Shown here piece by piece: positions 1 through 10,348 of a DNA stretch of 64,000 nucleotides. Location: contig NGBS01000872.1 in the NCBI GenBank assembly GCA_002245135.1, forward strand, positions 1 through 64,000, in the 5' to 3' direction. Origin of the DNA: Proteromonas lacertae. Taxonomy: Eukaryota; Sar; Bigyra; Opalinata; Proteromonadidae. Positions within the stretch are counted from its first letter, which is position 1, and each line of letters opens with the position of its first letter. Position numbers and translations under genes: made by a program. The notes beneath the pieces are model-generated. The model ran no database searches, was not told the origin of the DNA, and saw only the letters and a list, made by a program, of their open reading frames with translations.

Positions 1-1046
1 ATCATTATGAGTACGTAATGGTGATATAACATATGTACTAATTCATAACAATAATTAAAATGATATACTATGGATCTAATATGTAATATAATATCATTTT
101 ATTAGATTCACCCAATGTATTAGCTATATCTGAATCTTTAAACAAAACAACCGCTGTATCATTTACTATTCCACTTTCCTATAATAATTATAAAAAACTT
201 TATACATACTTTTAATTTCATTCTTATTTCTTCTTTTCCTTTTTACTATTTAATCTTATCTTTTCATATCTACACTCCCTTTCATTACCATCAATTATAT
301 TTTTCACATCTTACCATTTCTAAATCTAAATATTCACTATTTAAAACAAATGTAACAATATCAAATGAAGCTAAACTAGATGGAGAAGTAGGAGGTGTTG
401 GATTTTGTTGCAATGTCAGTTGGATTACCATAATATCCTTTTTTATCATCACCTTTTCCTGTTAAACCATATGGACAATCTTTAATAGAACAATCATATC
501 CACTAATAACCACTTTCCATCATATACATATATTATTTCTCTTAAGATAATTAGATTGATTTTCATCAACATTAATAGTATTACACTTAACTTTGTCACT
601 ATCAATTTTACATATTCTCAAATGTTCTTTTCTATAATCATATTCACTAACACATATTCCATGACCACTACATATTTTACCACCATTGGACAGGATAACT
701 GTGATGTTCACAAGCAATTCCATCATAACCTAACAAACACTCACACAAGCCATTCTTACGGTTGCATCTCCCTCGATCACTACATTCACTTCTTGCAGTA
801 TCATCTGCAAAACTCAAACCATATTCACAACTTCCTATTTACATATTACATTTGAAAAATACTATCCCTACAATCATATCCAGAATATCCCTCATAACAA
901 ATACATTTTTTTGCTGCTTCGAGTAAAGACCTTGATTTCTATTATACAGGTGTTATAATAAGTCAATTATACGAACAAGTATTAATTTGGCAATAAATAC
1001 CACTAAAAGTACACAATAAAACTATAACTCTATTTATCTTCTTCAT
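1..1046 (-). pseudogene. Mastigoneme-like EGF protein, left-arm copy, partial
   Basis: This is the left-arm duplicate of the gene at 21859-24114. It starts at an ATG at 1046 and runs off the window start. The signal peptide and the first EGF-like modules are recognisable, but several one-base indels and clustered substitutions break the frame. Examples are the doubled bases around 507-530 and changes near 690-715 where the intact copy reads a Cys-rich stretch. The same short intron sites are present. It could be a decaying duplicate, or the same sequence with poor consensus near a contig end. Pseudogene status is therefore tentative. Confidence 0.5.
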
Positions 1047-1109
1047 AAAAAAGAAACAAAATTTGATGGTTATTCAAAATAATCTTTTCCATAAACCATA
1101 TATACAAAA

Positions 1110-2388
1110 ATGATGTTTAATTCACTAAGAAGAAGTGTCTTGAAAGCAAGACCATTAGTTTCAAAATGTATTCATACAACCTCTAGAATGGACACCTATA
1201 ATAGCTAAGAGTATGATAATTCTACATATTCTTCTGTAATAGAGAGTTATGAGATACCTTCAGTGATAAAAATTTTAGGATTATCTATTGGTGTTGGAGC
1301 AGGATATTACTTCTATCAGAAGAACAATAATAAAGTAAATGCTGCTGTAATTGGTTTAAATCCAGATTTTCTTGCTGGTATGAAAATATTATATGTAGTA
1401 CTTGAATAGATGCAACTGAAAAAGTCTTACCATCAGTAGTTACTGTTGCAATAACTGGATTTTCAGGAGGAGGTTTTGGTAGTGGATTTATAGTATCAAA
1501 TGACGGTTACATAGTAACAAATAACCATGTAACAGGTGAAAGTGGTGAAACAGTTAGTTTCTTTGGATTTACCCATAGAAAATAAAATAGTCGTTATAAC
1601 AAACAGTGGGATAGAATATGAAGCAAAATTAATCTGCAATGATGCCAGCTAATGATATATCATTATTAAAAATAGAACCAAGAGAAGAATTAAAACCAAT
1701 TAAATTTGCTAAATATGATAACATTCGTGCTGGTCAGTTTGTATTAGCAATAGGCTGTCCTTTGTCATTGTCATTAACAGTAACAGCTGGTGTATTATCC
1801 AATATAGCAGATATCCCAATGATTAATTCAATTAGGTCAAGTTGGAGCATCTAGATATTTACAAACTGATGCAGCTATTAATCCAGGTAATTCAGGTGGT
1901 CCATTAGTAAATATGAATGGAGAATTAGTTGGAATGAATACATTTATAGTAAATCATCAAGTAGGTGAAGGATTAGGATTTGCTATACCTGTTGATATAA
2001 TATTGGACACTTTAACTCATTTTAAAAAGTATCATAAAGTGATAAGACCTTATATTGGTTTGAAAATAGCTCCAAGTAAAGTGGATACTTTAAATGTATT
2101 AATTTTAATTATTTATAATCATATTTATAGCCAAAAACCAGAAAGATATTAGAAAAGAATAATAATCTGTCAAGATGTGTTAAAGTGGTTTATGTCAATC
2201 CAAATAGTCCTGGATATAAAGCTGAAATACAGAATGATGATATAATATTAAAGATTAATAATAAACCTATTCATCATTGTGGTGAAGTGATTGAATTCTT
2301 GCAATTTAAAGATTGTGAAGTAATAAAAGTTGAATTAATTAGAGGTGATAAAATTATTACTGTTGAATTACACCCTCAATACAAGTGA
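1110..2388 (+). pseudogene. HtrA-like mitochondrial serine protease, left-arm copy, frame broken
   Basis: This duplicates the gene at 20519-21796. The mitochondrial-type N-terminus, catalytic His region, NDISLL (Asp), PGNSGGPL (Ser) and C-terminal PDZ segment are all present. Relative to the right copy there are several one-base changes: an extra base near 1190, extra C residues near 1572 and 1645, and missing A residues near 1809 and 1823. No continuous frame remains. Introns match those of the right copy. The changes fall in short runs, which fits either recent decay or assembly error. A divergent mastigoneme-like gene begins 63 bp upstream. Confidence 0.6.
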
Positions 2389-2488
2389 GATTATTTTCTT
2401 CTTTTTTTTATTATGTAGTTATATGTTGTATTTGGTTCTTTTATATAAGTATTAACATTATTATCAATAAACAAACTATTAAAAAAAG

Positions 2489-3501
2489 TTAATCATAGAA
2501 ATTATTAAACTCATATTTTACATTAAATACTTTTTCATTTTTTACTTCAAAACACCAATTTCTTTTTGAGATTAATAAACCTGATTTAAGTGATGCTGTT
2601 AAACCATAACTACTTTTTGAAATTATTTGCATTTTTGCCCTTGTCAAAATTTCATGTTCAACAACAATTGATGAATCATTTAAATTATATGCAAAATGTT
2701 TGGTTATGTCTGTAGAATAAAGAAAAAATTCTTTATATCTTCTACTTAGATTTAGTTTAAGTCTTTGTGAATCTCCTGTCAAAAACCATTTCTTTATTTT
2801 TATTATATCTTTTAGCTATATAAATCATCATGTTTATATCATTATCAGTACACCTTTTATATTCTTTAAGATCTTCATTCCCTACTCTTATTTGTACTCC
2901 AAAGTATGAGATATACTTATATGTTTTAAGAAAAGAATTTACATGATTGGTTATACACTTATTGACAATTAGTAATTTGTTAAATATATTATAATATATA
3001 GTAAAAATCTTTTCATCTTGTTTAAATTCTTTTTAATTGAGAAATAATATCCAACTCTATTTGAAAACTTATTATTGTCCATCATTTCTACTAATAAATC
3101 ACACCAGATATATGTATATGAAGTATTTTTAATATCTCTTATATTTTTAATCATTTCAAACTTAAAAGGACATATAGTGAATAATCTACTACTGTTATAT
3201 ATTTTTGAAGTTATATTATAATTAGGTACACTATAAAATAGATCAAATTCATCCCAATTTATAACTAACATATTATATGTTTTGTATAAATACGTATTGG
3301 TTTTGATTCATAATATATTGATAAAGAAACAATTCCTGCAAATGCCATTAATCTATTTCCTAGTCCTCCAGCAACAAATACACTCACACTGTTGATTCTA
3401 CTTTTAAACATTTTTATTAGTCTTTTTATTCCATTATTACAGTTACAATTGAATAGTAATATAAACATAACTATAACAAGTAGAAATATTAATAATTTCA
3501 T
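2489..3501 (-). pseudogene. Fucosyltransferase-like type II membrane protein, left-arm copy
   Basis: This is the mirror of 19405-20417. The start at 3501 gives a hydrophobic N-terminal anchor followed by the GGLGNRL motif. A 29-nt intron sits at the same place as in the right copy. Near 3018 an A-run one base shorter than in the right copy shifts the frame, and another interruption lies near 2795. C-terminal sequence including SSYGLTASLKSG is still intact in pieces. The damage is limited to homopolymer-type indels, so consensus error is as likely as true inactivation. Confidence 0.6.
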
Positions 3502-3523
3502 CAGTACTTTTGTTTTAGAAAAT

Positions 3524-4390
3524 ATGTTTGAAATAAAACATAATAACACATTATTTATATTATTATTGTCATTTTTAATGTGTTTTTATGTATATCATAA
3601 AAACTATAACAAAATAGTGAAACAAAGACAATGCAAATTGAAAAATAGAGAAAAAAGATACAGTAAAACAGTATGGAATACTGGGAATTATATAGATTTA
3701 GGAGCTAATAATGGAGATTCAGTTGCCTGGTTTTACAATATAAAAATAAAAGACTTAAAGTCTATAGTGCCATATCCACAAGTATTGGTTAATTTTACTA
3801 AAAATTTTAACACATATATATTTGAAGCAAATCCTTTTCTATGCAATAAAATATATAAAGTAACAGAATATATACAGAAACGAACAAATTTAGTAAAGTT
3901 TAACATATATTGTCCAGTTATAGTTAGTATATATGATGGAACAGACATAATGAGCATTGATAAATCTGACGATGCTTCATCTAAGTATTATTCTACAAAT
4001 ATCAATCATTATGCTGATTATTTTACAAGAAGAAAAAATTATACTCTTCCAGTAATAAATATAACGAATTTTATATTGGAAAATATACCACAAAATGATT
4101 TTAATGTTATGAAATTTGATGTAGAGGGAGAAGAACACTACATTATTCCAGATTTAATCAAATCAAATCAGTTAATAAAGTTTGATATACTTTATTCAGA
4201 ATTTCATAGAAGAGGAATAAATAATCCTGTGCAAGGAAAGGCATTATCAATATACAATGATTTCCTTAATTACACAAAGAGTTATGGAATTGAGACATAT
4301 GAAGAAGGGAGTGTTAGTGATTATCAATTGTTACATCATTTAGATTTGTATAAAGAGCTACTATCATGCAGAAAAGAATTATTTCAATAA
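3524..4390 (+). CDS. FkbM-family methyltransferase, type II membrane protein (left copy)
   Basis: This is a single-exon gene of about 288 residues. The ATG at 3524 is preferred because it is followed at once by one hydrophobic anchor (about residues 8-25). An earlier in-frame ATG at 3392 would overlap the divergent gene whose ATG is at 3501. The methyltransferase fold is visible as the SAM-binding YIDLGANNGDS, an acidic IFEANP strand and the late MKFDVEGEEH typical of Methyltransf_21 (FkbM). Such enzymes methylate sugar hydroxyls, and the anchor suggests a Golgi-lumenal enzyme. It is identical to the right copy at 18516-19382. Confidence 0.85.
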   Translation: MFEIKHNNTLFILLLSFLMCFYVYHKNYNKIVKQRQCKLKNREKRYSKTVWNTGNYIDLGANNGDSVAWFYNIKIKDLKSIVPYPQVLVNFTKNFNTYIFEANPFLCNKIYKVTEYIQKRTNLVKFNIYCPVIVSIYDGTDIMSIDKSDDASSKYYSTNINHYADYFTRRKNYTLPVINITNFILENIPQNDFNVMKFDVEGEEHYIIPDLIKSNQLIKFDILYSEFHRRGINNPVQGKALSIYNDFLNYTKSYGIETYEEGSVSDYQLLHHLDLYKELLSCRKELFQ

Positions 4391-4491
4391 AATAATCACC
4401 CATAATTAATTATTTAGATTAATGAAAAATGATAATATTTCAGGTGTTATGTGTTTTATATAATATAAAATTTGAATTGTTATAATTCTTT

Positions 4492-5295
4492 ATGTGGATA
4501 AACTATTTTGTATTACTTATTATTATATCATATGCTGTTACCTTATGCATAAAATGCAAATCAGTTATATTATTTAGAGTTTCTTCACCTACAAAAAATC
4601 AAATTGAAAGAATAAAAACATATAAAAATCAATTACCAAGTAAATATGAAGTAGTGATATTAACAGATGTATTTAGTAACAGCAGTAATGGAATAGTTAC
4701 TTATTGTGTAGATAGAAAATTGGTAATTGAAAAATATCCAGAAGTAAAGAGAATGGGTGGATTCTGTAGAAACAGACCTGATACTTTTTATATGTGGCTA
4801 TTACATTCTGAACATTATTTACTATGGGATGATATATATCATTTAAATTATAAATATTTATGGGTATTTGATCAAGATGTTGTTTATACAGGAAATATAT
4901 ATAATTTCTTTAAAAAATATGATAAATTTGATGAAGATTTATTAATCTATAGTGATCCTCCATATTTTACAAAAGGTTGGCATGATTGTGTAACAGAAGA
5001 ATATAGAAAAAGCAGATCTAATGAATCATATTATATTGCTACTCATGTTCACAGACTATCAAAAAAGTTGAGAAATGCATTAAGAAGAGAATTTGAACTA
5101 AAAAGACATGCTCAAGTGGAACAAATGATATTAGAAACTGCATTATATTATAAATTGAGCATAAGAAAGATGGATAAAAGAGATTATGATAAAGATAAAG
5201 GTTTTGGAAAAATAATTAATACAAAAGAAGAATTAGAGATGTTGTTAAAAGACAATTCTATCAAAAATATGTTATATCATCCTGTAAAATATTGA
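4492..5295 (+). CDS. Type II membrane glycosyltransferase-like protein (left copy)
   Basis: A 267-residue single-exon protein. Residues 4-18 are a hydrophobic anchor, followed by a lumenal domain with a DxD-type motif in LWVFDQDVVYTG, which is typical of metal-dependent GT-A glycosyltransferases. A short basic helical segment precedes the C-terminus. I do not recognise a numbered GT family, and donor and acceptor are unknown. It lies 101 bp after an FkbM methyltransferase on the same strand and upstream of UDP-sugar pyrophosphorylase, consistent with glycan assembly. It is identical to the right copy. Confidence 0.75.
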   Translation: MWINYFVLLIIISYAVTLCIKCKSVILFRVSSPTKNQIERIKTYKNQLPSKYEVVILTDVFSNSSNGIVTYCVDRKLVIEKYPEVKRMGGFCRNRPDTFYMWLLHSEHYLLWDDIYHLNYKYLWVFDQDVVYTGNIYNFFKKYDKFDEDLLIYSDPPYFTKGWHDCVTEEYRKSRSNESYYIATHVHRLSKKLRNALRREFELKRHAQVEQMILETALYYKLSIRKMDKRDYDKDKGFGKIINTKEELEMLLKDNSIKNMLYHPVKY

Positions 5296-5478
5296 AGTTA
5301 GTATGCTTGTTTATTAGTTTTTAGATATTTAATATGTTATTTTCAGATTTTATGTTATATTATTATGGATATTATTTACTTTTATCCTGCAAACAGACAA
5401 GAATAATCGAATATACAAGAAAGAATAAAAGTATTATCCTGATTTATTCTAGAATTAAAAAGTATATGCAATGAGATT

Positions 5479-7000
5479 GTGTATTACAATCATATATTAG
5501 AAGAAGGAATAATAGAATATAGAAGAAGAGCTAAAATTATAGTGAATAAATATAAAAATGATAATTGTATTAAAATTAATAATATATCACTCTCTCAAAG
5601 TATGAATATCAGTTATTTAGACGAATCTTTTAAAAAATATGAAAGAATTGGAATAAATAATATAAATGAATGTGGATTTGTGCTTGTTGCAGGAGGATTA
5701 GGTGAGAGACTAAATTTTAATTCAATTAAAGTATAAATTCATGTATTATATTGAAAGTTAGCTTTAAATGTGGATCAAATAAGTGGTTTATCTTATCTCA
5801 ACCTATATTTTAAATATATAAAATCATATCAAATTAGTACAAATCAATCAATTCATATTTGTATAATGACTTCGCAATCTACTGATAAAAGAGTTAAACA
5901 TTATCTTGAAGAGAACAATTATTTTGGTTTAAATAAGAATGATGTAATAATTATTCAGCAAATTAATGTACCATCATTTGGTGATGAAGATTGCAACTTG
6001 TTATATGAAGATAGCAAAATAATAAGTAAACCACATGGGCATGGTGATATTCATAATCTGTTATACTCTGTATAAATGTAATTATATTGTAGAAAGGAGT
6101 GTTAGATATATGGAAGTCTAAAGGTGTTAAATATCTAGTTATTTTTCAAGACACAAATTCATTAGCATTTGAAGCAATTCCAGTATTAATTGGAAGTACA
6201 ATAGATAATGGAGTAGATGTAAATTATTTAACTGTAGAAAGATGTAAAGGAGAGAAAGCATCAATTCTATGTTCATGTGAAGAAAATGGTAGATTTTATA
6301 ATGTAAGGGCAATAGATTATTCTCTTTTACCAAAATTGTTAGGAGAAGATATAAATTCTTGTGATAAATCAGAATCATTATATCCAGCTGTAACTAATAT
6401 AATATGTTTTGAATTAGATAAATATTATAATACTCTACATGAAAGAAATAAATCATTACCAGAATATGTATTATCGAAAGATTTTAAATCATTTAGAATT
6501 GAAACAGTTTTGCAGGATTATTTACTACTCAGTGATAAAAATTCAAAAGATATAAGTGTGAATATGCTTTTAATCCAGTGAAAGAAATATCTGATAATTC
6601 TGATTTTTATACACCAGATAGTGGAGAGAATAATTTATACATTAGAAATTACAAGAAGTTATGTAAATTAGGATGGAAAATAGGGGAAAATTGTATTATT
6701 CATATTGATCCTTTAATTAGTAATGCAACAAGCAGAATTATTGATCATTTAAAAGGAAATATAATTATTGAAAGCAATTCAAAACTTGTAATTACAGGAA
6801 ATGTTTATATTAAAAATTTACATTTAAAAGGGTGTTTATCAATTAAAGTAAAAAGTGGAGGATGTGCTACAATAAACAATTTAAATATTCAGAACAAAGT
6901 ATTTGAAAGAATAAATGAAAGAAATGGTATATTCAAAACTAAATTAGTAAGTATTAATGAGTATGTATTAGAATATGGAATAGGAAACCACTTCTATTAA
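5479..7000 (+). CDS. UDP-sugar pyrophosphorylase-like protein (left copy), frameshifted near C-terminus
   Basis: This resembles UDP-sugar pyrophosphorylase (USP), which makes UDP-sugars from UTP and sugar-1-phosphate. The nucleotide-binding loop VLVAGGLGERL, then SKPHGHGDIHNLLYS and YLVIFQDTNSLAFEA, follow the family order. Introns of 27 nt (5731-5757) and 23 nt (6070-6092) restore the frame. An upstream exon is probable, since no convincing ATG lies at 5479. Near 6560 the conserved YAFNPVKE stretch sits one frame off from the preceding exon. The same lesion is present in the other arm. A 23-nt intron could bypass it but would delete conserved residues. Confidence 0.75.
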
Positions 7001-7036
7001 TGGGAATGGAAATTTTTATTCATTGTTTCTATTATT

Positions 7037-7108
7037 AGGGTTTATCCATTCAATTATCCAATATGAAACTGAAACATCTAAATCTAATGAGAATAAATAG
7101 ATATGTTT
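7037..7108 (-). pseudogene. Relic of an FkbM methyltransferase gene (left arm)
   Basis: On the minus strand, a ~70-bp open stretch reads KHIYLFSLD followed directly by DVSVSYWIIEW. This matches the intact FkbM gene at 9603-10301, where KHIDFFSLD and NVSVSYWLIEW are separated by about 17 residues. It is a fragment with an internal deletion and no flanking gene. The same relic sits at the mirror position in the right arm. Confidence 0.6.
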
Positions 7109-7444
7109 AATGTTATAATATGAAGTTATATTTTTTATTATTATGCAAAATTATACATATTTTTTCATTTTCATTGAAACTAACATATGTAGAATTGTTT
7201 CTTTGTATTGAATTATTCTCTAAAGCTTAACAATTCTTTTCTCCTCCTTCGATTATATTCCTTTTCAATTAAAGTTCTTTCAAAGAAATACAGTATTCCA
7301 TATATAAAATCAATCATTTACTCCTAACTCAACATATAATTCCACAAAAATAACACATTTTAATAAAGCCAAATAAATAATGAATAATGAATATTTTAAG
7401 AATAATTCATAGGAAATGAGAATAGATATTAATGGAATGTGTAA
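7109..7444. other. AT-rich gap spanning the inner edge of the left arm
   Basis: I see no gene here. The inverted-repeat match ends at 7290. The remainder is AT-rich sequence upstream of the GT31 gene. Confidence 0.6.
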
Positions 7445-8413
7445 ATGAGTATTGTGATTATTTGTTTTTTAATATCTATTATATCGACAGGATTGTATAA
7501 ATCCAATCACATGATTTATGATGAATCTGAGAAATACTTTAAAAGTACTGTCATGAAAGAATTGTTTTACATTAGAAATACAACCGATAATAACTTACCA
7601 ATATTATATAGTAGAAGATACACATCTGAATCATACTATGTGAAGAATAAGACATTAATTAAAATGGAGAATAAAACAGTAAAATATAATACAAACTTTA
7701 TCAAAAGAAAGTCTAAAATCTTAGTTGCAATTCATTCACACATAGCATTGTTCTATCATAGATATGTCTTTAGAAAAATATACAAAATATATAAGGATAT
7801 TCAAGTATTATTCTTTATAGCATTAGATTATAATCAAACATTAAACTCTCAGTTGTTAAAAGAAATGAAAATTTACCAAGATATTGTTCTATTCAATTTC
7901 AATTGCAATTATTATAATCTACATTTTCTAACATATAATTTTCTTAAATGGGTTAAGAAGTATAAAAGTTTGTATGATGTGATAGTCAAACAGGATACTG
8001 ATACATTTGTTAATATTAATATACTTCAATTAATGTTAAAACAAGTGTTAAATAAAAACAATAAATCATTTGTTTTAGGATATATATGGGGATATAAAAA
8101 TGTGAATTTAAGATATCCTAGCGGAATGTCATATGTATTTTTATCAAAATCAATAGATAAATTAGTTGTTCATTTAGATGAAGAATTTGATAGAGTGTAT
8201 TATGGTTATCCTGAAGATATGTATTTTGGAAGATTGGCAAGAAGAGCAAATTTCGAATTTATTGATGCTAATATTACCTTCAATTACACTACATATATAG
8301 AAATTCCTAATATTATATTTGATGTAAAGAAAATATATATGATTCACTGGTTGAGAATTTCTGAAATAGCATATTTTCATCTCAATTGCACTAATAACAT
8401 TCTTACATTATAA
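7445..8413 (+). CDS. GT31 beta-1,3-galactosyltransferase-like type II membrane protein
   Basis: A single-exon protein of 322 residues. A hydrophobic anchor occupies about residues 3-17. The lumenal domain shows the GT31 (Galactosyl_T) pattern: FRKIYKIY, then VIVKQDTDTFVN with the DxD metal site, YPSGMSYVFLS and the PEDMYFGRLA segment. Several N-x-S/T sequons are present. GT31 enzymes add Gal, GlcNAc or GalNAc in beta-1,3 linkage in the Golgi. The acceptor here is unknown. The stop overlaps the convergent GT92 gene by 6 bp. A broken homologue lies at the mirror position 14616-15536. Confidence 0.85.
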   Translation: MSIVIICFLISIISTGLYKSNHMIYDESEKYFKSTVMKELFYIRNTTDNNLPILYSRRYTSESYYVKNKTLIKMENKTVKYNTNFIKRKSKILVAIHSHIALFYHRYVFRKIYKIYKDIQVLFFIALDYNQTLNSQLLKEMKIYQDIVLFNFNCNYYNLHFLTYNFLKWVKKYKSLYDVIVKQDTDTFVNINILQLMLKQVLNKNNKSFVLGYIWGYKNVNLRYPSGMSYVFLSKSIDKLVVHLDEEFDRVYYGYPEDMYFGRLARRANFEFIDANITFNYTTYIEIPNIIFDVKKIYMIHWLRISEIAYFHLNCTNNILTL

Positions 8414-9571
8414 TATCTTATCCATTAATTGATTTGCTTTCTCCAATATATATCTTTCAACATTTGTTACATTCTTTTTAACAACTGTAGTATTAGGGCA
8501 ATGCTTTTCTATATCAATGTTATAATGTCTTGTGTGTCTGATAAAAGCAATGTCACCTGATATATACTCTTTTACAATACTAGTTTTTGATGTAGATTCA
8601 TGAACATCAGTAGCAATAAAACTAGTAGTATTTAACATTATATATTTATGTACTAAGCCGTCTTTAGTGGGACAAAATTCTTTTATTGAAAGAGTATCAA
8701 TATCAGGTAGTATGACTGTAGTGTTTTTATCATATTTATATGGGAGATTATAATCTGGTTTAAAGAAATATGAATGCAAATAGAAGAAATCTCTTTTGGG
8801 TAGTGATTTTATCATTTCATCATAACTTTTTGATTTTACAGGCCAAAGTATTTCATCCAAATCTAGAAACATCATATGATTTGTTTGTGTTTTATATTCA
8901 TTAAAACAATGATTTAATTTAAAGAAGATAAGATGATAAAATTGAACTTCTCTGCTACTTTCAATCTTGTTAAGGAAATCATCTGTCTGAAATTGATAAA
9001 CATCAACAACTCCAATACTACTATAATATCTTAATATTTGTTTTACTTTTTCAGATGATGAATAGTAATAGAAAACCATTTTAGATGTTCCAAAATAAAT
9101 GTTTGATTCTATTAACTCAGTCAATAATAAAGGTCTATCAAAATTAGACATAACTGCATAACATGACACAATTTTTTTTTCATTATTTCTTCTCGATTTT
9201 TTAATGTTGATAGTAACATTATTAAGTGATAATACTTGAGGAATATATCCTTGTTTTGTATCTATTTCCATTATATTCAAAAGACCATAACCTGCTCTAT
9301 ATATTAAAGTTGTATTACATTCTTCTAATATTGATTTATATTGAATAACACATTTATAAAAAATTATCTTTCCTTCAGCAGAGTAAATAATAATTTTGAG
9401 TTTATTTTCATAATCAACATATTGGACAGATGTAATGTATTTTTCTTTATCAAGTTTGTAAGTTGGTAATGTAATGATAAAATCACTCACCAATTTGTAT
9501 GACTTTAAAAAAGAAAATAATGAAATAAGAATAAACAATAGAAAGAAAAAAAAGGAGTAAAATAATTTCAT
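8408..9571 (-). CDS. GT92 (DUF23) glycosyltransferase-like type II membrane protein
   Basis: A single-exon protein of 387 residues. A strong hydrophobic anchor covers residues 4-22. The C-terminal half carries GT92/DUF23 hallmarks: CYAVMSNFDRP, then MVFYYYSSSEKVKQIL, and the acidic MMFLDLDEILWP with a DxD. Animal GT92 members are galactosyltransferases acting on N-glycan core fucose. That role cannot be assumed here, although a fucosyltransferase-like gene lies in the flanking arms. Its start is 31 bp from the divergent FkbM start at 9603, so the two probably share a promoter. Confidence 0.85.
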   Translation of the reverse strand: MKLFYSFFFFLLFILISLFSFLKSYKLVSDFIITLPTYKLDKEKYITSVQYVDYENKLKIIIYSAEGKIIFYKCVIQYKSILEECNTTLIYRAGYGLLNIMEIDTKQGYIPQVLSLNNVTINIKKSRRNNEKKIVSCYAVMSNFDRPLLLTELIESNIYFGTSKMVFYYYSSSEKVKQILRYYSSIGVVDVYQFQTDDFLNKIESSREVQFYHLIFFKLNHCFNEYKTQTNHMMFLDLDEILWPVKSKSYDEMIKSLPKRDFFYLHSYFFKPDYNLPYKYDKNTTVILPDIDTLSIKEFCPTKDGLVHKYIMLNTTSFIATDVHESTSKTSIVKEYISGDIAFIRHTRHYNIDIEKHCPNTTVVKKNVTNVERYILEKANQLMDKIL

Positions 9572-9602
9572 ACTAATGAATTAGAGGAAAAGCTAATCAA
9601 AA

Positions 9603-10301
9603 ATGTGGAATTGTATTTATATTTCGATTTTATTGGCGTTAATCTTTTTTATTGCACTAACATTTTTACATAAAAAAAAGGTTATTATTGTAGATAATAA
9701 TTATGACAAAAGATTTGAAAGAAATAGCAAAAGTCAGTTTAATCAAGACATAATCATGTTATTTAAATACTTTTACAATACGTCTAATGGTTTTTTCTTT
9801 GAAATTGGCGCTTTTGATGGAGTAACAATTAGTAATACATACTTATTCGAAAAAAATTTAAACTGGGATGGCATATTAGTTGAAGGAGGAAGTAATAATT
9901 GTAAAAGATTATTTGGTAATGCAGGGATAAGAAATAGATCTAAATTAATATGTTCACCTATATGTAAATCGAAATATATTTCTTATAAAGATGAAGGTAC
10001 TGGAGGAATGATACTTCATAATAATAATACTAACGGTTTGATTAAATGTAATACTATCAGAAATATTACTAATATTTATCATGTCAAACATATAGATTTC
10101 TTTTCATTAGATGTTGAAGGAAGTGAATTAGAGGTTTTAGAGACATTTGATTTTAATGTTTCAGTATCATATTGGTTAATTGAATGGCCACATTTAAGCA
10201 CTAGTGTAAAAGAAAAAATAATATCATTATTAAGGAAACATGGATATGTAATGAAAAGTGATTATATTTCTGAAATAGATGTTTTGTTTGGAAGAAGTTA
10301 A
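9603..10301 (+). CDS. FkbM-family methyltransferase, type II membrane protein
   Basis: A 232-residue single-exon protein. An N-terminal anchor at about residues 5-22 is followed by SQFNQDIIML, the SAM-binding FFFEIGAFDGVTISNTYLFE and IDFFSLDVEGSELEVLE, which are diagnostic of Methyltransf_21. A predicted role is methylation of a glycan hydroxyl in the secretory pathway. It differs from the FkbM gene of the arms (3524) and is the likely source of the relics at 7037-7108 and 15797-15868. It converges on the DUF268 gene, with 47 bp between stops. Confidence 0.87.
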   Translation: MWNCIYISILLALIFFIALTFLHKKKVIIVDNNYDKRFERNSKSQFNQDIIMLFKYFYNTSNGFFFEIGAFDGVTISNTYLFEKNLNWDGILVEGGSNNCKRLFGNAGIRNRSKLICSPICKSKYISYKDEGTGGMILHNNNTNGLIKCNTIRNITNIYHVKHIDFFSLDVEGSELEVLETFDFNVSVSYWLIEWPHLSTSVKEKIISLLRKHGYVMKSDYISEIDVLFGRS

Positions 10302-10348
10302 TAACATTAATTATCATTTTTAGGTAATTATTACTATAATTCATTATA

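Larger units (their letters stand above)
1..7290. repeat. Left arm of large inverted repeat
   Basis: This segment is the reverse complement of 15615-22904: paired positions sum to about 22905-22907 throughout. The FkbM, glycosyltransferase and pyrophosphorylase reading frames are identical between the arms, and a noncoding A-run near 4460 differs by one base. Matching stops abruptly at 7290, after a TTCTTTCAAAGAAATA stretch. The outer end is not reached because homology runs off the window start. Divergence is concentrated in the outer 3.3 kb, where the left arm carries many one-base indels and some substitutions relative to the right arm. Confidence 0.95.

Noticed and set aside
1-200. Left window edge as a telomere or subtelomeric end
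   Set aside because: No telomere-like tandem repeat is present. The sequence is simply the mirrored coding and intron sequence of the mastigoneme-like gene.
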